This document shows, piece after piece, positions 1 through 7,022 of a DNA stretch of 37,692 bases (the first letter of the stretch is position 1; the number at the start of each line of letters is the position of its first letter). The position numbers and the translations under genes are program-made. The DNA is taken from NCBI GenBank assembly GCA_937872475.1, contig CALMSY010000033.1:1-37692 (forward strand). The letters run 5' to 3'. This stretch comes from 67-14 sp020438345 (lineage in GTDB: Bacteria; Actinomycetota; Thermoleophilia; Solirubrobacterales; 70-9). The notes under the pieces were generated by a model. The model was not told where the DNA came from and made no database searches. It was given only the letters and a program-made list of their open reading frames with translations.

Positions 1-765
1 GACGTACTCGCCGGTCTCCAGCATGTGCTGGGAGCGGGCAGCCGCCACATCTGCGATCGCGGTCGCCTGGGGAACACCAATGCCGAGCACACCGCGGGTA
101 GTGCATGCAGCACCCGGACCGACGCCGACCAACACGCCTACCGCGCCGGTTCTCATCAGGTGCAGGCCGGTCGAATAGGAGGCGCAGCCACCGACCACGG
201 TCGGAATCGGAACCTCGGCAATGAACTCCTTCAGATTGAGCGGCTCGACGGTCGTCGAAACATGCTCGGCTGAAATCACAGTGCCCTGGACGACCAGGAT
301 GTCGAGGCCAGCTTCCAGCGCCGCCTCGTAGTTCGCCTGAACCGACTGCGGGGTGAACGAGCCGCAGACCACCGCTCCTTCGGCTTTGATCTCGGCTACC
401 CGGCGGGCAATAAGTTCCTTCTGGACAGGGGTCTCGTAAATCTCCTGCATGAGAGCCGTCGCCTTGTCCTTGGGCACTCTTGAAATCTCTTCGAGCTTCT
501 CTTCGGCGTTCTCGAAGCGGGTCCAGATGCCTTCAAGGTTGAGCACACCGAGGCCGCCCAGCTTGTGGACGAGAACTGCGGTTTCCGGGCTGACGACACC
601 ATCCATGGCGGAAGCGACCAGGGGCAGGTCGAACCGGTACGGGCCGAGGGTCCAGCTGATGTCAATGTCATCAGGGTCGCGGGTCCGTCTTGAAGGAACG
701 ATGGCTACATCGTCGAATCCGTAAGCGCGTCGGCCTTTCTTGCCTCGGCCGATCTCAATTTCCAA
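1..765 (-). CDS. guaB3: GuaB3-type IMP dehydrogenase family protein (3' end beyond window)
   Basis: IMP dehydrogenase-related TIM-barrel enzyme; true IMPDH oxidises IMP to XMP, while the GuaB3 subgroup is less well defined. The start is TTG at 765, with GGAGG six bases upstream. The N-terminus starts MEIEIGRGKKGRRAYGFDD. The barrel signature GPGAACTTR carries the catalytic-type cysteine at about residue 221. Bateman (CBS) IMPDHs have this cysteine near residue 305, so the protein has no room for a CBS pair, which is typical of GuaB3. The last visible residues read ETGEYV and the frame is open at base 1. It follows the kinase gene by 142 bp on the same strand. The family call is secure; the enzymatic activity is inferred. 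Confidence 0.88.
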   Translation of the reverse strand, partial: MEIEIGRGKKGRRAYGFDDVAIVPSRRTRDPDDIDISWTLGPYRFDLPLVASAMDGVVSPETAVLVHKLGGLGVLNLEGIWTRFENAEEKLEEISRVPKDKATALMQEIYETPVQKELIARRVAEIKAEGAVVCGSFTPQSVQANYEAALEAGLDILVVQGTVISAEHVSTTVEPLNLKEFIAEVPIPTVVGGCASYSTGLHLMRTGAVGVLVGVGPGAACTTRGVLGIGVPQATAIADVAAARSQHMLETGEYV

Positions 766-795
766 TTAGGTCCTCCAGGGCTATGCAGGATGAAG

Positions 796-816
796 AGGGG
801 CAGGTTACGCGCCCCT
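796..816 (-). terminator. weak hairpin between the kinase gene and guaB3
   Basis: A six-base inverted repeat (AGGGGC at 796-801, GCCCCT at 811-816) with a nine-base loop lies in the 142-bp gap. No clear T-tract follows on the minus strand, so it may be a processing or attenuation structure, or chance. Otherwise the gap shows only the guaB3 ribosome site. Confidence 0.22.
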
Positions 817-907
817 GCGGACGTTTGTACAGAGACTACGCCTTAGTAGCTCCCGGCGTTCCCGAAGCCCCAGTAAACCAGCCCTCAAGCCGTTGGTGAC
901 CGGACCT

Positions 908-1864
908 TCAGACTTCGGCCGGAAGCTGGAGCTGGCGCACTTCCACGCTGCCCAGCAGGCTTTCCGCCCGGCCCCGGTCAAGAACACCCGCCCCGAGATG
1001 CTGGGTTGACTCGGCCCCGCAGGCCACGCCGTAGGCAAGGCAATCTTCCGGCGAGCCACCGTCGTAGCGTGCGGCGATGAAACCCGCGACAAAAGCATCA
1101 CCGGAACCGACCGTGGAAATCGGTTCGAGGGGATCGATCACCGCTTCCAGAATCCGCTGGTCCGGCCCGTCTCCAACGATCGCGACACAACCCTCCGGAA
1201 GGGTAATGGCGGCTTCCGAGGGGCCCATGTCAACCAGTTCGGCGAGAACTCCGAACATCTCCTCGCGGGATTCGAACTCATGTCCGACCAGTTCCTCCGC
1301 CTCAAGCTTGTTCGGGGTGATCATGTCGGGACCGGCCTTCATGCCGGCTGACATCGCTTCGCCCTCCGAATCCAGCAGGACCGGCAGCCCGCGGCTCTTC
1401 AGCGCCTCGACCAGTCGAGCGTAGAACTCGACGTCAATGCCCTGGGGCAGGCTGCCCGCCAGCACACAGAGTCGAGCTCCCCCGGCCAGATAGTCGACCC
1501 TTTCAATGAAACGTTCGAGCTCTTCGGCTGTGACCCGGGGGCCCCGTTCGTTTACCTCTGTCTGCTCGCCGTTAGTGGGGTCAACCAGTGCAAGGTTGAA
1601 GCGGGTCTCTTCCGCAATACGGATGAAATCGGTGAGCAGCCCCTCCTCCCCGAGCTGCTTCAGCACCCGGTCCCCATTGCCTCCACCGACCAGACCGGTG
1701 GAAACAACCGGCCGTCCGAGCAGGCCCAGGGCCCGGGCGACGTTGATCCCCTTGCCGCCGGGGACGGTATGTGTCTCGACCGAACGATGCCGATGCCCGA
1801 GCCGGAAATTGGGCACCGCAACCGTGCGGTCGATCGCCGCATTCATGGTGACGGAGATGATCAT
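908..1864 (-). CDS. fruK: PfkB-family sugar-phosphate kinase, 1-phosphofructokinase-like
   Basis: Cytoplasmic ribokinase-fold kinase of 318 residues, the usual size for FruK/LacC (ATP-dependent phosphorylation of fructose 1-phosphate or tagatose 6-phosphate). Visible motifs are the substrate-side PGGKGINVARAL (about 35-46), NKLEAEEL (185-192) and the C-terminal GSGDAFVAGF (253-262), whose D256 is the expected catalytic base. The ATG at 1864 shares one base with the TAA of the carboxypeptidase gene, so translation is probably coupled. No PTS fructose transporter is visible nearby, so the true substrate is uncertain. The context is an operon of HU, pyrF and cell-wall genes. Alternative: another phosphosugar kinase of the PfkB family. 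Confidence 0.82.
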   Translation of the reverse strand: MIISVTMNAAIDRTVAVPNFRLGHRHRSVETHTVPGGKGINVARALGLLGRPVVSTGLVGGGNGDRVLKQLGEEGLLTDFIRIAEETRFNLALVDPTNGEQTEVNERGPRVTAEELERFIERVDYLAGGARLCVLAGSLPQGIDVEFYARLVEALKSRGLPVLLDSEGEAMSAGMKAGPDMITPNKLEAEELVGHEFESREEMFGVLAELVDMGPSEAAITLPEGCVAIVGDGPDQRILEAVIDPLEPISTVGSGDAFVAGFIAARYDGGSPEDCLAYGVACGAESTQHLGAGVLDRGRAESLLGSVEVRQLQLPAEV

Positions 1865-3141
1865 TACTTCGTCCTGAGCACTCTTCGTAACCTCTTCCTC
1901 GCTCTTGCCTCGCGGTGCCTTCGCACCAGCAGGACAATCGCAATTATTACGAAGAGGGCGAAAACCAGCAGGGCGATGACCAACAGGAGACTGCCGGTCA
2001 ACCGGTCAATCAGCGACGGCTTCTCGACGGTGCGCCCCGCGAAGAGCGGCACCCGGGCGTAGGGATCACCGTCGAGACGTACTGTCGCGTAGCCGACCCG
2101 GTCGCCAGCCAGGATCGGCCCTTCGACTTCCTCTGGCAAGTCGTAGCTGACATTCAGGGTCTCCCCCTGACGGACCCCGAGCCTCACCCTTCGCTTCGAT
2201 ACCAGGGGGAGGTCGGCGTCTTCGTACTTGACCGGGACCTTCGTGACAGGGCTGTCTACCTTGATCGGTACTTCCTTCTCGTAGAGTGAAAACCCGTAGT
2301 TGAGAAGCCGAACCGTCTCGGCGTTCCGGGCGGCTTCGGTGGGGGCACCGATTACGGCCCCGATCAGCTCGGTGGCGTTCTTCCGGCCGTCCGAGGCGAG
2401 TGCGTAGCCCGCCTTCAGAGTGTGACCTGTCTTGATTCCTCTGGCCCAGGCGTTGTCCCGCAGGAACGAGTCGGTGGTCTCGATCACCAGGGGAGGGTCG
2501 TAACTGGTCAGTTTCGCTACCCGTGACCCGGCGATACTCCGAAGGCGCGGAATCGCCATCACGTCCCTGCCGAGACTGGCCAGGTCTGCGGCCGAGGTGT
2601 AGTGGCTGGGTCCGTCAAGACCAACCGGATTGTTGTAGTGGGTGTCGTCAAGACCCAGCCTGGACGCAGTGCGGTTCATGAGCTTTACGAACCGCGCTTC
2701 TGTTCCCGACACGGCTTTCGCAAGGGTCACGGCCGCGTCATTGCCGCTGAGCATCATCAGCCCGTAGAGCAGGTCACGGACCGAAACCATCTGGCCGGGT
2801 TCCAGTCCCATCAGGGATTCGGCAGGGTCCCCCTGGTAGTCGCCGGCTTTCACCTCCTTCCGCAGAGGTAACCGTTTGATCGCCAGGTAGGCGGTCATCA
2901 TCTTGGTGGTCGAAGCCATCGGGAGGTGGCGATTTTCGGCGTGGCCGGCCAAAGGCTCGCCGGTCCGGGCATCGATCACCACCCAGGCTTTCGCGTCCAG
3001 CCTTGGTTCCCGTTCCGGATTGGCGGCCGATCCGGTTTCTGCGACACCAAGCGCGATTCCCACCTGGAGCATCAGGAGGACTACGGCCAGAGCGGCGGCT
3101 ACAGGCAGGTTGCGCCCGTTCAGGGCCTTGTCTTTCTTCAA
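1864..3141 (-). CDS. dacA: D-alanyl-D-alanine carboxypeptidase (penicillin-binding protein, S11)
   Basis: Serine peptidase that trims the terminal D-Ala from peptidoglycan stem peptides outside the membrane. All three S11 motifs are present: SxxK (STTK, 77-80), SGN (132-134) and KTG (237-239). An N-terminal hydrophobic segment (about 13-33) acts as signal peptide or anchor. A C-terminal transmembrane helix (about 380-407) is followed by an Arg/Lys-rich tail, so the enzyme is probably anchored at its C-terminus. The start is TTG at 3141, overlapping the TGA of the LysM gene as TTGA; later in-frame starts would cut the signal peptide. Its pairing with a LysM protein supports a wall-remodelling role. 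Confidence 0.92.
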   Translation of the reverse strand: MKKDKALNGRNLPVAAALAVVLLMLQVGIALGVAETGSAANPEREPRLDAKAWVVIDARTGEPLAGHAENRHLPMASTTKMMTAYLAIKRLPLRKEVKAGDYQGDPAESLMGLEPGQMVSVRDLLYGLMMLSGNDAAVTLAKAVSGTEARFVKLMNRTASRLGLDDTHYNNPVGLDGPSHYTSAADLASLGRDVMAIPRLRSIAGSRVAKLTSYDPPLVIETTDSFLRDNAWARGIKTGHTLKAGYALASDGRKNATELIGAVIGAPTEAARNAETVRLLNYGFSLYEKEVPIKVDSPVTKVPVKYEDADLPLVSKRRVRLGVRQGETLNVSYDLPEEVEGPILAGDRVGYATVRLDGDPYARVPLFAGRTVEKPSLIDRLTGSLLLVIALLVFALFVIIAIVLLVRRHREARARKRLRRVLRTK

Positions 3142-3503
3142 CGAAGTTTGAGTTCCTGACCCGGCTGGAGTGCCTGCGGATCAAGATCAGGGTTCAGCTT
3201 CTCCAGCCGATCGACTGAAATCCCGGTCTTCTCCGCGATGGCAGTCAGGCTGTCACCTTCCTCAACCTCGTAAGTCTTTGCCTTGGTCTTCGGCTTGTTC
3301 ACCTGCCTGGACGGGTTCTCTCGGCCTTTGTTTGGCTCCTCATCGGAACTGGTTGCTGCGCCGATCGCGACGACGATTACCACCACCGCGGTGATCAGGG
3401 CCACCGCCGCGAGGAGACGGGCTAGGAGCGAGTTCTTCTTGTCTTGCATGGGCTGAGGGGTGGAACGGGAAGCCGGAAAGTTACCGCGACTGCGTTGTGT
3501 CAC
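3138..3503 (-). CDS. membrane-anchored LysM domain protein
   Basis: Small protein (121 residues from GTG at 3503) with a single hydrophobic helix at about 27-50, a polar linker rich in Lys, Asn and Pro, and one C-terminal LysM domain (about 77-121). The domain reads YEVEEGDSLTAIAEKTG and later LNPDLDP...LQPGQELKL. LysM binds N-acetylglucosamine-containing glycan, so the protein probably sits at the cytoplasmic membrane and touches peptidoglycan. It overlaps the carboxypeptidase start by four bases. An alternative ATG start 18 codons later (MQDKKNSLLAR) would remove only a basic leader; neither start has a strong ribosome site. Confidence 0.85.
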   Translation of the reverse strand: MTQRSRGNFPASRSTPQPMQDKKNSLLARLLAAVALITAVVVIVVAIGAATSSDEEPNKGRENPSRQVNKPKTKAKTYEVEEGDSLTAIAEKTGISVDRLEKLNPDLDPQALQPGQELKLR

Positions 3504-3530
3504 GCGCGGCCGAGGTGATTCCGGGCGTGA

Positions 3531-4409
3531 TCAACCGGACACTGCCCAAATGGCCTGCCTCAGCTCTTCGGCTGCTGCGGCCGGATCCGAGGCGCCCGCA
3601 ATCGACCTCGACGCAGGGATGATCGCCGCTGAACGACCGGGGCTGAATGCCGCTCCGAGATTTTCCGGCCGTCCACCCTGGGCACCTACCCCCGGGATCA
3701 GGAACACCGCTTGCGGCATCAGTTCCCGCAGTCGCGCGATGTGCTGTGGCTCGGTCGCTCCCACCACCGCCCCCATCCCGGAGATACCGTTACGGCCGGC
3801 AAGCCGGTCACCGAAGCCTTCCACCAAGCGGGCAAGGTGCTCATGGACAGGCCCCTCGGAAGTTTCAAGGTCCTCGATGTCCACGGCCCCGGGGTTGCTG
3901 GTGCGGACCAGCGCGAAAACTCCTGCGTCGGCTGCTTCCGCCGCCTCGACCAGTGGTTCAAGCGAATCGCGACCCATCAACGGGTTGGCCGTGAATGCAT
4001 CCGCGCCGAGTCCCGCGACTTCCCCGAATGGAGTTTCAGTACAGCCGACCATCGCCTGGCCGTAGGCCCGCGCCGTGACTGGAACGTCACCCCGCTTGCC
4101 GTCAGCGATCACCAGAAGGCCGCCCTCACCTGCTGCTTCGCAAACTTCCTGAAGCGCCTTCCAGCCGGGCCAGCCTAGTCGTTCAAAACAGGCCAGTTGC
4201 GGCTTGATGGCGATACAGGAGGATCCGGCCAGATCAATGATCCGGCGGCAATGCGCTGAAACGGCGTTGGCCGCCGCCACAGCTGCGGGCCCCGTGGACA
4301 GGTCGGTGAATGAATCACCGAGTCCGGCCGGATCGGGGTCCAGGCCAAGGCAGATCTGGCTGCGGCGCTCATCGACGAGCGCCGCAACCCGATCAATGAA
4401 GAGGCTCAG
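3531..4409 (-). CDS. pyrF: orotidine 5'-phosphate decarboxylase, type 2
   Basis: Last step of de novo UMP synthesis, converting OMP to UMP and CO2. The catalytic motif DGKRGD (about 103-108) and the downstream GVGAQGG phosphate loop are clear. The first standard start (GTG at 4280) would remove the conserved N-terminal segment CLGLDPDP, which is encoded in frame upstream. An in-frame stop upstream limits the start to a short interval. The best candidate is CTG at 4409, overlapping the HU stop as CTGA and giving 292 residues, a normal length; ATT at 4397 is the other option. The gene belongs to the HU/LysM/dacA run. Function is certain; the start codon is inferred. Confidence 0.88.
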   Translation of the reverse strand: MSLFIDRVAALVDERRSQICLGLDPDPAGLGDSFTDLSTGPAAVAAANAVSAHCRRIIDLAGSSCIAIKPQLACFERLGWPGWKALQEVCEAAGEGGLLVIADGKRGDVPVTARAYGQAMVGCTETPFGEVAGLGADAFTANPLMGRDSLEPLVEAAEAADAGVFALVRTSNPGAVDIEDLETSEGPVHEHLARLVEGFGDRLAGRNGISGMGAVVGATEPQHIARLRELMPQAVFLIPGVGAQGGRPENLGAAFSPGRSAAIIPASRSIAGASDPAAAAEELRQAIWAVSG

Positions 4410-4684
4410 CCCTTGACCTGCTTCTTCAGTGCAGACCCGGCCGAGAAGCGCGGAACCTTGCCACCGGCAATGGTGATGCGCTCACCGGTACGGGGGTTCA
4501 CGCCCTGGCGGGCGCTGCGCTCGGCGACGTGGAACTTGCCGAAGCCGGTGAAGTTGACCTCGCCACCCCCGGTAAGGGTGTCGGTGATCGCGTCCAGGAC
4601 GGCGTCAACGGCGTCGGCTGCAGCCTTTTTGCTCCCGATGCGCTCGTCACCGGCGACCTTCTCAAGAAACTCTGCTTTGGTCAC
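4406..4684 (-). CDS. hup: HU-family nucleoid DNA-binding protein
   Basis: Histone-like protein of 92 residues that bends and compacts DNA as a dimer. It begins (GTG) TKAEFLEKVAGDERIG and contains the HU signature region FTGFGKFHVAERSARQG followed by NPRTGERI. GTG at 4684 is preferred because GGAGG lies nine bases upstream and it matches the family N-terminus; a longer frame back to 4753 adds only non-homologous residues. It is the first gene of the minus-strand run and overlaps pyrF by four bases. The 97 bp upstream should contain its promoter, but no confident -35/-10 pair was recognised. Confidence 0.93.
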   Translation of the reverse strand: MTKAEFLEKVAGDERIGSKKAAADAVDAVLDAITDTLTGGGEVNFTGFGKFHVAERSARQGVNPRTGERITIAGGKVPRFSAGSALKKQVKG

Positions 4685-4693
4685 GTCAGTAAT

Positions 4694-4700
4694 CCTCCTC
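4694..4700 (-). promoter_or_regulatory. ribosome binding site of the HU gene
   Basis: Reads GAGGAGG on the minus strand, about nine bases before the GTG at 4684. It decides the HU start against the longer upstream frame. Confidence 0.65.
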
Positions 4701-4781
4701 GGTTTAGGGAATGAAAGAACCGTAACACCGCATTCGGATGCCATTTCTGCCACCTTTCACAGTGACACCGCAGTGCAGGAA

Positions 4782-4985
4782 TCAGCCGAGTTCGATAAGG
4801 CGCCGGGCAGCTTCGCTGACACGGTCCGATTCCGGACTTCCGGGATCGAGATCGGCCTCGGCTCCAGTCCTGAAGCGGATCCGGATGAATTCCCGCCGGT
4901 GGTGTCGACGTCGGCGCATGAAAGCGGCGGCTTCGTCGGTGTAGGAACTGACCTTGTCGAGCACGATCCGATGTGGCTTAAGCAC
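4782..4985 (-). CDS. small basic hypothetical protein
   Basis: A 67-residue protein not recognised from any family. GTG at 4985 is chosen because GGGGAG lies seven bases upstream; ATG at 5000 is an alternative. Both starts lie inside or at the end of the preceding gene, so translation is probably coupled to it. The middle is strongly basic (RRRRHHRR) and the C-terminus acidic and then helical. No membrane segment or signal peptide is seen. It may act with the preceding protein. Confidence 0.5.
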   Translation of the reverse strand: MLKPHRIVLDKVSSYTDEAAAFMRRRRHHRREFIRIRFRTGAEADLDPGSPESDRVSEAARRLIELG

Positions 4986-5406
4986 TTTCAGGCTCCCCAT
5001 ATTCGGCTTGGGAACTGGCTTGCACCGCATTGAGGTCGCGCAAAGCCATGCGAAGATCATAGGCGGTAAGGGAGGCGAGAACGAAGCGACCGGTCACCGC
5101 GATCACGGTGAATCCGCATTCGGTGACCACAAAGACTTCACCCGTGGCGCCGGCCACATGGGCCGAATCGAAAGACTCCTCCCCCGCGCCCGCTTCCAGC
5201 GCATCGAGGACTTCTTCAGCAGCCCCGGTCCACCCCGGGGAACCGGATGCCGTGTAGAGCAGCTCGCGCCCAGGTCCCGACTTGCGGAAGATCCCCGCAC
5301 CGACAAGTTCAGGTTCCATCTCGGCCAGATTCTCGAGCACCCGGCGTGCGGCCGGGACCATCAGGTCTCTGCTCCCGGAGCTGCTGTTTTCGGTCTCATC
5401 CGCCAC
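4978..5406 (-). CDS. hypothetical protein, possible Roadblock/LC7-like fold
   Basis: A 142-residue protein with Ser-rich N-terminus and an alternating helix/strand pattern. It includes a hydrophobic pair of strands (GEVFVVTECGFTVIAVT, then RFVLASLTAYDLR) that resembles Roadblock/LC7 proteins, which often work with small GTPases or signalling proteins. This similarity is by eye only. GTG at 5406 lies just 20 bp from the divergent gene at 5427. An internal ATG at 5361, with GGGAG ten bases upstream, would leave more promoter room and still keep the fold. The following small gene overlaps its 3' end. Confidence 0.5.
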   Translation of the reverse strand: MADETENSSSGSRDLMVPAARRVLENLAEMEPELVGAGIFRKSGPGRELLYTASGSPGWTGAAEEVLDALEAGAGEESFDSAHVAGATGEVFVVTECGFTVIAVTGRFVLASLTAYDLRMALRDLNAVQASSQAEYGEPESA

Positions 5407-5426
5407 GATGTAGCAACATACCGGCC

Positions 5427-5606
5427 ATGTCCATCGCCAAGGCCTCCTGGATCATCGTCGTAGTGACTTGTCTGGTTGCCACTATCGGCACACTGATCGC
5501 CGGGTATGAAGGCTATGCCGCGGTTATCGGCACTGTGGGTCTTGCCGCTTCGGTGAACCTCATTCCCCGCCACGATGGAAGAAGAGACGCGGCAGAACCG
5601 GACTGA
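5427..5606 (+). CDS. small two-helix membrane protein
   Basis: A 59-residue protein starting MSIAKASWIIVVVTC. It has two hydrophobic segments (about 8-25 and 29-45) separated by a short GYEGY turn, and a charged C-terminal tail. No family was recognised. No clear Shine-Dalgarno sequence precedes the ATG, so it may be translated from a short leader. It is divergent from the possible Roadblock-like gene and convergent with rdgB. The codon pattern and hydrophobic layout favour a real gene, but its function is unknown. Confidence 0.5.
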   Translation: MSIAKASWIIVVVTCLVATIGTLIAGYEGYAAVIGTVGLAASVNLIPRHDGRRDAAEPD

Positions 5607-5615
5607 ACGGCCACC

Positions 5616-5640
5616 CCGCCGATAACCCGGCGGCGGTTTC
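5616..5640. terminator. possible terminator between convergent genes
   Basis: A GC-rich inverted repeat (CCGCCG at 5616-5621 against CGGCGG at 5628-5633) is followed by a short T-run on the plus strand. It lies in the 41-bp gap between the small membrane protein and the rdgB stop. Confidence 0.35.
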
Positions 5641-5647
5641 CGGGCAG

Positions 5648-6244
5648 TCAGCCCGTCGTCGACTCCAGGTGCGCGGCCAGGACCCCGGCCGCGGCACCCC
5701 GGTGGCTTATCGCGTTCTTTTCTGCCGGGTCCAGCTCTGCCATGGTCCGGCCATCATCGGGACCAGTTGCGTCGGGGACGAAAGCCGGGTCGTACCCGAA
5801 GCCGCCGTCCCCCCGAAGGTCCTGGACCAGCCTTCCCTCGCAGGTGCCACGAAAGAGATGCTCTCCCGAATCGTCGATCAGGGCAATCGCACATACGTAT
5901 CTGGCCGAACCGGACCCGCCCGGGCCAGCTCCGTCGGCCAGAGCCAGTTCCGCCAGTACCTTCGCCAGGTTCTCGCCATCGGTCGCGCCTTCCCCGGCAT
6001 ACCGTGCCGAATAGACACCGGGGCGCCCGTCGAGAAGGTCGACTTCCAGCCCGGAATCATCAGCGATCACGACCTCTCCGGTCGCGTTCCGTGCCGCCCG
6101 CGCCTTGATCAGAGCGTTCTCTTCGAAGGTGACCCCGGTTTCCGGGGGGAGTTCAACTTCTGCCGGCAAAGCCTTGAGCTCCGAACCCGGCAGGATCTCG
6201 GCCAATTCACGTACCTTGTGTTCGTTACGGCTGGAGAGGATCAA
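5648..6244 (-). CDS. rdgB: RdgB/HAM1 XTP/dITP pyrophosphatase
   Basis: House-cleaning enzyme that hydrolyses non-canonical purine triphosphates (ITP, dITP, XTP) to monophosphate and PPi. Start chosen at TTG 6244, giving ILSSRNEHKVREL as the N-terminus, the usual RdgB substrate loop. In-frame sequence farther upstream is antiparallel coding of rph and not homologous. Other motifs are TFEENALIKARAA, ADDSGLEVDLLDGRPGVYSA, GGFGYDPAF and the C-terminal SHRGAAAG. The length is 198 residues, normal for the family. It follows the rph stop by ten bases, the common rph-rdgB pair. Confidence 0.93.
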   Translation of the reverse strand: MILSSRNEHKVRELAEILPGSELKALPAEVELPPETGVTFEENALIKARAARNATGEVVIADDSGLEVDLLDGRPGVYSARYAGEGATDGENLAKVLAELALADGAGPGGSGSARYVCAIALIDDSGEHLFRGTCEGRLVQDLRGDGGFGYDPAFVPDATGPDDGRTMAELDPAEKNAISHRGAAAGVLAAHLESTTG

Positions 6245-6254
6245 GAGGCTCTTG

Positions 6255-6983
6255 CTACTCGCCGGAGGCTGCCATCTGAAAATCACGCAGTTTGCCGATG
6301 CCTGCTTCGGCCAGAGCCAGCATTTCGTCAAGCGAAGCCCGGGAAAGCGGAGTCCGCTCGGCCGTTGCCTGCACTTCAACCAGGCCGCCGTCACCTGTCA
6401 TGACCACATTCGCGTCCACTTCCGCCGATGAATCTTCCGGATAGTCGAGGTCACAAAGCGCCTTTCCCCCGACCATGCCGACGCTGACCGCGGCAACCGA
6501 TGTTGTGAGCGGCATCCGTTCGATCTCGCCCCGTTCGAGCAGAGAGCCGAGGGCGAGCCTGAGGGCAACCCAGCCCCCGGTGATCGAGGCACATCTGGTG
6601 CCGCCATCGGCCTCAAGCACATCGCAGTCGACGTAGATGCTGCGTTCACCCAGCGCCTGGAAATCGATTCCGACCCGGAGCGAGCGGCCGATCAGCCGCT
6701 GGATCTCCACCCCACGACCGTCCTGCTTGCCCTTGCTTATGTCCCTCTGCTTGCGGTCACCAGTGGACGCGGGGAGCATCGCGTACTCGGCCGTGACCCA
6801 GCCGCGGCCCCTGCCTTCCATCCACCTGGGGACCCGATCCTGAACGGAAGCAGTGCAGATGACCCGGGTTCCACCACAAGAGATCAGGGCGGACCCGTCG
6901 GCGCTGCCGACGAAACCGGGTTCGATGGTGACCGGACGAAGTTCCGCGGCTGAACGACCACCGCTTCGGGAAGCTGAGCTCAT
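6255..6983 (-). CDS. rph: ribonuclease PH
   Basis: Phosphate-dependent 3' to 5' exoribonuclease that finishes tRNA 3' ends; it forms a hexamer. The 242 residues match the family. Recognisable stretches include RSGGRSAAELRPV near the N-terminus, GWVTAEYAMLPAST, GRSLRVGID, the substrate/phosphate region ITGGWVALRLAL, and DLDYPEDSSAEVDANVV. The ATG at 6983 is 39 bp from the divergent gene on the plus strand. It is in an operon with rdgB. Confidence 0.95.
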   Translation of the reverse strand: MSSASRSGGRSAAELRPVTIEPGFVGSADGSALISCGGTRVICTASVQDRVPRWMEGRGRGWVTAEYAMLPASTGDRKQRDISKGKQDGRGVEIQRLIGRSLRVGIDFQALGERSIYVDCDVLEADGGTRCASITGGWVALRLALGSLLERGEIERMPLTTSVAAVSVGMVGGKALCDLDYPEDSSAEVDANVVMTGDGGLVEVQATAERTPLSRASLDEMLALAEAGIGKLRDFQMAASGE

Positions 6984-7022
6984 TCGTCGCAGTCTTCCAG
7001 ACCGGCTACGGTCACATCAGAC

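Noticed and set aside
4685..4753. N-terminal extension of HU to 115 residues
   Set aside because: HU proteins start at the TKAEFLEK-type sequence, and GGAGG points to GTG at 4684.
6245..6394. Longer start for rdgB, inside rph
   Set aside because: The added residues do not match the RdgB family, whose N-terminal loop starts right at the TTG.
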